From NCBI GenBank assembly GCA_946481135.1, contig CAMLMQ010000154.1, positions 1-7,217 on the forward strand: a stretch of 7,217 bases of DNA. The letters run 5' to 3'. A program made the translations under genes and the position numbers. Every line of letters begins with the position of its first letter. Positions within the stretch are counted from its first letter, which is position 1. The DNA is from an uncultured Microbacteriaceae bacterium. Lineage in GTDB: Bacteria > Actinomycetota > Actinomycetes > Actinomycetales > Microbacteriaceae. Below, in pieces: positions 1 through 4,866 of this stretch. Under the pieces are notes generated by a model that ran no database searches, was not told where the DNA came from, and saw nothing but the letters and a program-made list of their open reading frames with translations.

Positions 1-1321
1 GCTCGGCGCCGGCGCGGTGCGGGATGTCGCGGGCGAGATCGAGTGGCGCAAGACCTCCGAGCTGAGCATCGCCGCCTACGCCGAGGCGGCCCGTCGCCGC
101 CCCCTGCCGCGCGGACTCGACGCCGACGCGGTCGCCGAGATCCAGCAGCACTACGAAGATCTGAAAGACGAACGCCGTCGGATCGACTTCGAGGACGTGC
201 TGCTCGTCGCGTGCGGACTGCTCGACTCCGAGCCGCTCGCCCGCGACCGGGTGCGGGCGCAGTACCGGTTCTTCGTCGTCGACGAGTACCAGGACCTCTC
301 GCCGCTGCAGCACCGGCTGCTGGGGCTCTGGCTCGGCGAGCGCCGCGACGTGTGCGTCGTCGGCGACGCGAACCAGACGATCTACACCTTCGCGGGCGCG
401 TCGAGCCGCTACCTGCTCGACTTCGCGCGCGAGCATCCCGGCGCCGAGGTGGTGCGGCTGGAGCGCAACTACCGGTCGGCCCCGCAGATCCTGGATGTCG
501 CCAACCGCCTCATGCGCGGACGCCCGGGCGCCCTCGACCTCCGCGCGGCGACTGTCGGACGCGGGCTCGTCGCGGAGCCCATCGCCCACGACGACGACGC
601 GGCGGAGGCGGCCGCCGTCGCCGACGCGGTCGCCGCCGAGCTCGCCGCAGGCACCCTGCCCGAGCAGATCGCCGTGCTGCACCGCATGGGCGAGCAGGCG
701 GTGCTGCTCGAGCAGGCGTTCGCGGCGCGCGGCATCGTCACCCGGTCGCTCGCCGGCACGGCCTTCTTCGACATCCCGGCGGTGCGGAAGCTCACGTCGG
801 CGCTCGCGGTGCAGGCGCAGCGCTTCCCCGACGACCCCGTGCGCGGCTTCGTCGCCGACACCGCCCGGGCGGCGGGCTGGACCCTCGACCGCGCCCACTC
901 GACGCTCGGCCGCGACGACTGGGCGGGGCTCGACGCACTCGTGCGCTTCGCCGAGACGGTGCCCGACGACGTGACGCTCGCGCGCTTCGCCGCCGAACTC
1001 GACGACCGCGAGCAGGCGAAGGGCGAACTGCCGATGCGCGCGGTCGTGCTCGGCACGCTGCACTCGGCGAAGGGGCTGGAGTGGGAGTCGGTGCACCTCG
1101 TCGGACTCGCCGAGGGGCTGCTGCCGGTCGTGCACGCCCGCGGTTCCGACGCGATCGAGGAGGAACGGCGGCTGCTGTACGTCGGCATCACGCGGGCTCG
1201 GCGGCGGCTCAGCCTGTCGTGGGCACGACGCGGGTCGCGCGGGGGTGAGCGGTCGCCCAGCCGTTTCCTGCAGGAGCTGCGCACCGGCAGTCGGGGTGAC
1301 GCTCCCACGTCCGCTCGCTGA
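1..1321 (+). CDS. uvrD2: UvrD/PcrA-like superfamily 1 ATP-dependent DNA helicase, UvrD2-type (5' truncated by window edge)
   Basis: This is a 3'-to-5' DNA helicase/translocase of the UvrD/Rep/PcrA family, which acts in DNA repair in the cytoplasm. The reading frame is open from base 2 with no stop, so the true start and the Walker A half lie upstream. Visible motifs, in order: the Walker B motif DEYQD at 281-295; motif III GDANQTIYTFAGA from 362; NYRS at 467-478; HSAKGLEW (motif V region) at 1061-1084; and motif VI EEERRLLYVGITRAR at 1157-1201. The protein ends about 40 residues after motif VI with a PSRFLQEL segment. There is no tetracysteine motif and no HRDC domain, both of which mycobacterial UvrD2 carries at its C-terminus. 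The name uvrD2 rests on the gene order, which I recall from Mycobacterium; a generic UvrD-family helicase is the safe reading. The last 113 bp overlap the convergent gene on the other strand. Confidence 0.93.
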   Translation, partial: LGAGAVRDVAGEIEWRKTSELSIAAYAEAARRRPLPRGLDADAVAEIQQHYEDLKDERRRIDFEDVLLVACGLLDSEPLARDRVRAQYRFFVVDEYQDLSPLQHRLLGLWLGERRDVCVVGDANQTIYTFAGASSRYLLDFAREHPGAEVVRLERNYRSAPQILDVANRLMRGRPGALDLRAATVGRGLVAEPIAHDDDAAEAAAVADAVAAELAAGTLPEQIAVLHRMGEQAVLLEQAFAARGIVTRSLAGTAFFDIPAVRKLTSALAVQAQRFPDDPVRGFVADTARAAGWTLDRAHSTLGRDDWAGLDALVRFAETVPDDVTLARFAAELDDREQAKGELPMRAVVLGTLHSAKGLEWESVHLVGLAEGLLPVVHARGSDAIEEERRLLYVGITRARRRLSLSWARRGSRGGERSPSRFLQELRTGSRGDAPTSAR

Positions 1322-2015
1322 CGCCGCCGCGGTCATCGAGGGTCCATGAGACGCCGGGATGCCGCCCCCCGTCGAGCCGTTCGCCCACCCGTCGCGCGAC
1401 GAACGCCGCGACCTCGACCCGGGTGACGGCATCGAGTTCGCGACCCTCCCGACCGAGCAGCTGCGTCGCGAGCGCCGGCCAGGCCGCGTCGTCGTCGCAG
1501 CGCGCGAGGTGCACGCAGTAGAGACACGGCCCCGCGCCCGGTTCGACGAAGGGTCCCACGTCGACCGAGCGCTCCCGCACGAGCACCGGCACGTGCGGCA
1601 CGTCGCGGTTGAGCCACGGCGCGTGGTCGGCGGGCGCGAGCACCCACGCACCGACGAGCACGACGAGCCCCGCCTCCTCGGGCGGCGCGAGCGTACCCGC
1701 CGCCGCGAACAGCCCCGCCACCTGGCGGGCGAGCGGCGACTCCCCGAGCACCGCCACCCGGCCCACCCGAGGCACGGCTGCGGCGAGCGCCGGGCGCAGC
1801 GCGTCGAGCAGAGCGTCCGCCCGGTCGGCCGGCACCCCCGCGGCGGTTGCGATCATCTCGAAACCGCTCGCCGACACCCCCGCCGCGAGCGCCGCGAGCA
1901 ACCGCGCCTCCCCGTCGGTGACCCCCTCGAGCACGGCGACCGCGTCCGAGCCGACCTGCACGCTCGTCGGCGTGCGCCACAGGATCGGCAGATCCCCCGC
2001 GAGTCGCAGCACCAT
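1209..2015 (-). CDS. E1-like / TOMM cyclodehydratase-related protein (ThiF-superfamily, probable zinc site)
   Basis: The protein has 268 residues. Residues about 1-80 resemble a small winged-helix leader-binding domain. Residues 84-106 (VGRVAVLGESPLARQVAG...) look like a degenerate Rossmann nucleotide-binding segment. C164-L-Y-C167 and, near the end, HPDCRC (C243, C245) would form a Cys4 zinc site, as in E1-like partner proteins of thiazole/oxazole-modified peptide (RiPP) pathways. Proteins of this type are often annotated as bacteriocin cyclodehydratase or leader-peptide-binding proteins. No YcaO enzyme, precursor peptide or dehydrogenase is visible nearby, so a role in peptide modification is not shown. 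The ATG at 2015 is preferred because the frame upstream (to a GTG at 2090) encodes a low-complexity Arg/Gly/Ala stretch unlike the family; the Shine-Dalgarno match is weak. The last roughly 25 residues, after the zinc motif, are encoded antisense to the helicase gene and look unconserved. Confidence 0.82.
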   Translation of the reverse strand: MVLRLAGDLPILWRTPTSVQVGSDAVAVLEGVTDGEARLLAALAAGVSASGFEMIATAAGVPADRADALLDALRPALAAAVPRVGRVAVLGESPLARQVAGLFAAAGTLAPPEEAGLVVLVGAWVLAPADHAPWLNRDVPHVPVLVRERSVDVGPFVEPGAGPCLYCVHLARCDDDAAWPALATQLLGREGRELDAVTRVEVAAFVARRVGERLDGGRHPGVSWTLDDRGGVSERTWERHPDCRCAAPAGNGWATAHPRATRVVPTTG

Positions 2016-2207
2016 GCCGGAAGGATGCCCCACCCGCGCCCCGCGCCGCGCCGCGCATCCACAGTGCCGGCCCCGAGCAACCCCTCGCACTCTCTACCCG
2101 CACGTTCGAGTGACGAGGGTGAGGTGACCCGCCGTCTCGGAGTGAATCGGGGTAGGGGTCCCCGCTCTCTTCACTCCGAGACGGCGGGTCACCTCCCCCG
2201 CCCCGCG
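2016..2207. other. Intergenic region between two minus-strand genes
   Basis: This 192-bp gap separates the stop of the DUF2342 gene from the start of the E1-like gene. Its main content is the 75-nt inverted repeat at 2121-2195. An additional 8-bp pair, GAGTGACG at 2108-2115 and CGTCACTC at 2206-2213, could extend the fold outward and would include the upstream gene's stop codon. Reading the minus strand, the 105 bp before the ATG at 2015 contain no convincing -35/-10 pair: TAGAGA near 2091-2096 is the best -10-like hexamer and it lacks the final T. I see no RNA gene here. Confidence 0.6.
2121..2195 (-). repeat. Perfect 26-bp inverted repeat (long hairpin), terminator-like or REP/MITE-like
   Basis: The left arm at 2121-2146 and right arm at 2170-2195 are perfect reverse complements over 26 bp, with a 23-nt loop at 2147-2169. 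The loop itself can form a 5-bp stem (CGGGG 2148-2152 with CCCCG 2160-2164). Core bases of the left arm include GGTGACCCGCC. On the minus strand the hairpin begins 12 nt after the stop codon of the DUF2342 gene, which is where a terminator belongs. It is not followed by a T-rich run, however, and the stem is much longer than most intrinsic terminators. It may end transcription without a U-tract, as is often proposed for actinobacteria, or it may be a dispersed palindromic element. The pairing is directly visible; the function is inferred. Confidence 0.9.
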
Positions 2208-3572
2208 TCACTCCTCGCGCGGCCGATCCCCGCTCTCGTCGTCGAGCAGCTCGCGCAGGGCACGGTCGACGTCGTCGGGTTCGGGCGTCGGGCCGGTGAG
2301 GCGGGCGACGAGGGCGTCGGGCGCGTCGATGTCGGCGTCGGTGGGGAGCACGTCGGGGTGGTCCCACAGCGCGTCGCGGCGGTCGGCGCCGACGGCGTCG
2401 TGCACGGCCTGCCACATCGCGGCGGCTTCGCGCAGGCGCCGGGGCCGCAGTTCGAGGCCGACGAGGGTCGAGAAGGCCGACTCGGCCGGTCCGCCGGCGG
2501 CGCGGCGGCGTCGCACGGTCTCCGCGATCGCGGCGGCGTGCGGCAGACGCGTGGTCGCGGCGGCGGTGACGACGTCGACCCAGCCTTCGATGAGCGCGAG
2601 CATCGTCTCGAGCCGCGCGAGGGCGGCGAGCTGCTCGTCGGTCTTCGGCGGGATGAGCGCGCCCGACGTCATCGCGGCGCGCAGCTCTTCGGGGTTCTGC
2701 GGGTCGAAGTCGGCGGCGAGTTCTTCGAGCCGGTCGGTGTCGATGTGGATGCCGCGGGCGAAGTCGGTGATCTGCGTCAGCAGGTGCAGGCGCAGCCACT
2801 TGGCGTGCCGGAAGAGGCGCGCGTGGGCGAGTTCGCGCACCGCGAGGTAGAGCCGCACCTCGTCGAGCGGGATGTCGAGGCCGCGCCCGAAGTCGTCGAC
2901 GTTCTGTGGCACGAGAGCCGCCTGGCGGGTGTCGCCGTCGAGCAGGGGGATACCGACATCCCCGCCGGAGACGGCTTCGCCGGCGAGCTGCCCGACGACC
3001 TGGCCGAGCTGCATCGCGAACAGGGTGCCGCCGATGTTGCGCATGAGCTGCCCGGCGCCGCCGAGCATGCCGCCGAGCTCCTCGGGGGCGTGCTGTTCGA
3101 GCACGTCGGTGAGGGCGTCGGCGATCGAGTTCGCGACGGGTTCGGCGAGCTGGGTCCACACGGGAAGAGTCGCTTCGGCCCAGCCGGCGCGCGTGAGCAG
3201 CACGGGTTCGGCGGTGAGGCTCGTGATGCCGGTGGCCTCGTCGAGCCAGAGCGCGGCGACGTGGAGGGCCTGTTCGAGCGCGCTGCGCTCCGCGGGCGTC
3301 GAGGGCACGGCGGAGCGTCCGGCGAGCGCGCGGGCCTGCTCGCCGGCGAGACCCCAGTTGATGCCGTCGCCGCTGTTCTGCAGCGCCTGCTGCAGCTGCC
3401 CGATGAGGCGCTGCACCATCTCGGGGTCGGCGGGGAGTCCCGCGGCGCTCGCGAGCTTCGCGGGGTCGACGTCGGTGTTGCCGGCGAGGAAGTCGCGCAG
3501 CATGTCGCGGAACTCCTCCGTCGCGTCGCCCTCGTCGTCGTCGTCGGGGTCGCGCGGCGGGTTCTCGGCCAT
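2208..3572 (-). CDS. DUF2342 family protein, annotated as zinc-dependent metalloprotease (HEXXH replaced by RELAH)
   Basis: The protein has 454 residues and a length typical of the family. It opens with an acidic stretch (residues 8-20), then helical segments with Gly-rich parts (GGMLGGAGQLMRNIGGTLF at 167-185), then the region holding the signature VRELAHARLF (residues 245-254) followed by KWLR. A second family-type motif, EGWVDVV, is at 329-335. The family is assigned a metalloprotease fold because related members carry HEXXH; here the first zinc-binding His is Arg246, so E247 and H250 remain but catalysis is doubtful. No signal peptide or membrane helix is evident, so it is probably cytoplasmic. 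The start is the ATG at 3572: residues further upstream are not family-like, and a -10-like hexamer lies exactly 7 nt before the ATG, suggesting a leaderless mRNA. It is divergent from the PDZ protease gene, and a long hairpin follows its stop. Confidence 0.88.
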   Translation of the reverse strand: MAENPPRDPDDDDEGDATEEFRDMLRDFLAGNTDVDPAKLASAAGLPADPEMVQRLIGQLQQALQNSGDGINWGLAGEQARALAGRSAVPSTPAERSALEQALHVAALWLDEATGITSLTAEPVLLTRAGWAEATLPVWTQLAEPVANSIADALTDVLEQHAPEELGGMLGGAGQLMRNIGGTLFAMQLGQVVGQLAGEAVSGGDVGIPLLDGDTRQAALVPQNVDDFGRGLDIPLDEVRLYLAVRELAHARLFRHAKWLRLHLLTQITDFARGIHIDTDRLEELAADFDPQNPEELRAAMTSGALIPPKTDEQLAALARLETMLALIEGWVDVVTAAATTRLPHAAAIAETVRRRRAAGGPAESAFSTLVGLELRPRRLREAAAMWQAVHDAVGADRRDALWDHPDVLPTDADIDAPDALVARLTGPTPEPDDVDRALRELLDDESGDRPREE

Positions 3573-3578
3573 GACGAC

Positions 3579-3585
3579 TACGCTA
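3579..3585. promoter_or_regulatory. Possible bidirectional -10 element between divergent genes
   Basis: The heptamer TACGCTA reads TAGCGT on the minus strand (3585-3580) and TACGCT on the plus strand (3579-3584), both matching TANNNT. On the minus strand the ATG of the DUF2342 gene begins 7 nt past the hexamer, and no Shine-Dalgarno sequence precedes it, fitting a leaderless transcript. On the plus strand it would give a leader of about 58 nt for the PDZ protease gene. I see no good -35 in either direction, so this is tentative. Confidence 0.35.
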
Positions 3586-3636
3586 GCCCGGTGCATCCAG
3601 GCGGCGCCCGGCTCGCTCTGCGCCCGAAGCGAACAC

Positions 3637-3641
3637 GGAGG
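3637..3641 (+). promoter_or_regulatory. Ribosome binding site fixing the GTG start of the PDZ-Lon protease
   Basis: GGAGG lies 7 nt before the GTG at 3649. The same reading frame stays open far upstream, antisense to the neighbouring gene, so this site is what decides the start. The resulting N-terminus is a short cytoplasmic tail followed by a membrane helix, as expected for the family. Confidence 0.8.
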
Positions 3642-3648
3642 CGGTGCG

Positions 3649-4764
3649 GTGTCGATCGACGATCTGCTCGCCTCTGAGCGCCCGCATCCGGTGGAGCGTC
3701 CGCGTGCAGCGTGGGGCACCTACGTCGGGTTCGGACTGCTCATCGCGGCGGTCGGCGGCACGGTGGCGTTCGCGAGCGCGCCGGCGCCGTTCGTCGTCGA
3801 GCGCCCCGGTCCGGTGTTCGACACGATCGGCGAGGTGCAGGATGCCGAGGGCGAGTCGATCCCGCTCATCGACGTGGAGGACGGGCAGGAGACCTACCCG
3901 ACGTCGGGTCGGTTGGACCTGCTGACCGTCTACATCGACGGCTCGCGCGAGCGCCCGATCAGCTGGATCGACGTCGCGGCGGCCTGGTTCGACCCGAGCC
4001 GTACGGTGCTGCCGATCGACGCCGTCTACCCGGCTGGGCAGACCGAGGAGGAGTCCGACGAGGAGAGCGCGATCGCGATGGACACGTCGCAGCGCGACGC
4101 GGTCGCGGCGGCGTTCACCGAGCTCGGGGTGGACTTCACGAGTGTCTTCGTCGTGGCGGGCATCGTCGACGACACCCCCGCCGACGGGGTGCTGCGCGAG
4201 GGTGACGAGATCCTCTCGGCCGACGGTGTCGCGATCTCGGATGTCGAGGAGCTGCGGGATGCCGTGGTCGCCGCGGGGGTCGGAACCCCGCTCGCGCTCG
4301 ACATCCGACGCGACGGCGAGCGACGCGAGGTGGAGGTGACCCCGGCCGCGTCCGACGACGGGTCGCCCGTGATCGGAGTGTTCGCGGCGGCACGCTACGA
4401 GTTCCCGTTCGAGGTGTCGATCCAGCTCACCAACGTCGGAGGACCGAGCGCGGGCATGATGTTCGCCCTCGGCATCTACGACAAGCTCACGCCCGGGGAG
4501 CTGACGGGCGGCGAGCACATCGCCGGCACCGGCACGATCTCGGGCGACGGGTCGGTCGGGGCGATCGGCGGGGTCGTGCAGAAGATGTACGGCGCACGCG
4601 CGGCGGGGGCGGACTGGTTCCTCACCCCGCGCGCGAACTGCGACGCGGTGAACGGTCGCATCCCGGCGGACCTGGAGGTGTTCGCGGTCACCGACCTCGA
4701 CGAGGCGATCGCCGTCGTCGAGGGGATCGCCGACGGCGACACCGCCGACCTGCCGCGCTGCTGA
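3649..4764 (+). CDS. Membrane-anchored PDZ domain-containing Lon-like (S16) serine protease
   Basis: The protein has 371 residues and starts with GTG. A short N-terminal tail (1-22) is followed by one transmembrane helix at about 23-44, so the rest should lie outside the membrane. Residues about 45-160 form an N-terminal extracytoplasmic region with an acidic stretch (EEESDEES, 133-140). A PDZ domain covers about 160-235 (GIVDDTPADGVLREGDEILSADG region). The Lon-type proteolytic domain covers about 245-360, with the nucleophile Ser267 in GGPSAGM and the lysine partner Lys312 in VVQKMYGA, so the catalytic dyad is intact. There is no AAA+ ATPase domain, so proteolysis would be ATP-independent; PDZ may choose substrates by their C-termini. 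It is the counterpart, by order and architecture, of the protein next to UPF0182 in mycobacteria. It ends in Cys371. A UPF0182 gene follows in the same direction after 102 bp. Confidence 0.93.
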   Translation: MSIDDLLASERPHPVERPRAAWGTYVGFGLLIAAVGGTVAFASAPAPFVVERPGPVFDTIGEVQDAEGESIPLIDVEDGQETYPTSGRLDLLTVYIDGSRERPISWIDVAAAWFDPSRTVLPIDAVYPAGQTEEESDEESAIAMDTSQRDAVAAAFTELGVDFTSVFVVAGIVDDTPADGVLREGDEILSADGVAISDVEELRDAVVAAGVGTPLALDIRRDGERREVEVTPAASDDGSPVIGVFAAARYEFPFEVSIQLTNVGGPSAGMMFALGIYDKLTPGELTGGEHIAGTGTISGDGSVGAIGGVVQKMYGARAAGADWFLTPRANCDAVNGRIPADLEVFAVTDLDEAIAVVEGIADGDTADLPRC

Positions 4765-4774
4765 CTGCCGGCAT

Positions 4775-4808
4775 CGCCCGGTGGGCGTTCGCTGCGAGCG
4801 TTCCTCGC
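4775..4808 (+). terminator. Weak hairpins downstream of the PDZ protease gene
   Basis: Ten bases after the stop, CGCCC (4775-4779) pairs with GGGCG (4783-4787) across a 3-nt loop. A second 5-bp stem, GCGAG (4794-4798) with CTCGC (4804-4808), follows. No T-run follows either one. They could reduce read-through into the next gene, but stems this short arise easily at this GC content. Confidence 0.25.
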
Positions 4809-4812
4809 GGTC

Positions 4813-4842
4813 GGGACTCTCGCGGCAGACCCCCCGTAGAAT
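4813..4842 (+). promoter_or_regulatory. Probable promoter of the UPF0182 gene
   Basis: TAGAAT at 4837-4842 is a close match to the TATAAT -10 consensus and stands out in this GC-rich gap. At 18-bp spacing, GGGACT (4813-4818) keeps the G-A-C core of TTGACA. Transcription would start near 4849-4850, giving a leader of about 17 nt that still contains the ribosome binding site. The UPF0182 gene may therefore be transcribed on its own and not only by read-through. Confidence 0.5.
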
Positions 4843-4854
4843 TCCAGGGATCCG

Positions 4855-4860
4855 AAGGAG
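4855..4860 (+). promoter_or_regulatory. Ribosome binding site fixing the TTG start of the UPF0182 gene
   Basis: AAGGAG lies 6 nt before the TTG at 4867. An in-frame TAG at 4837 closes the frame upstream, no ATG or GTG lies between it and the TTG, and the next in-frame GTG would cut into the first membrane helix. TTG is therefore the best start. Confidence 0.8.
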
Positions 4861-4866
4861 CCGCCG

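Noticed and set aside
2016..2090. N-terminal extension of the E1-like protein to the GTG at 2090
   Set aside because: The 25 extra residues are Arg/Gly/Ala-rich, no Shine-Dalgarno sequence precedes the GTG, and the family-like sequence begins right after the ATG at 2015.
2016..2120. Promoter for the E1-like gene
   Set aside because: On the minus strand only TAGAGA near 2091-2096 resembles a -10 and it lacks the conserved final T; no matching -35 was found, so no feature was called.
1359..3677. A long open frame (over 770 codons) on the plus strand opposite the two minus-strand genes
   Set aside because: It crosses two real genes and the hairpin gap without interruption, has an Arg/Gly/Glu/His-rich composition, no ribosome binding site, and no recognisable domain; it is a high-GC antisense shadow.
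3573..3719. N-terminal extension of the DUF2342 protein to 3719
   Set aside because: It would run across the shared promoter region into the start of the divergent protease gene; the added 49 residues are low-complexity, and MAENPPRDP at 3572 is a typical acidic start for the family.
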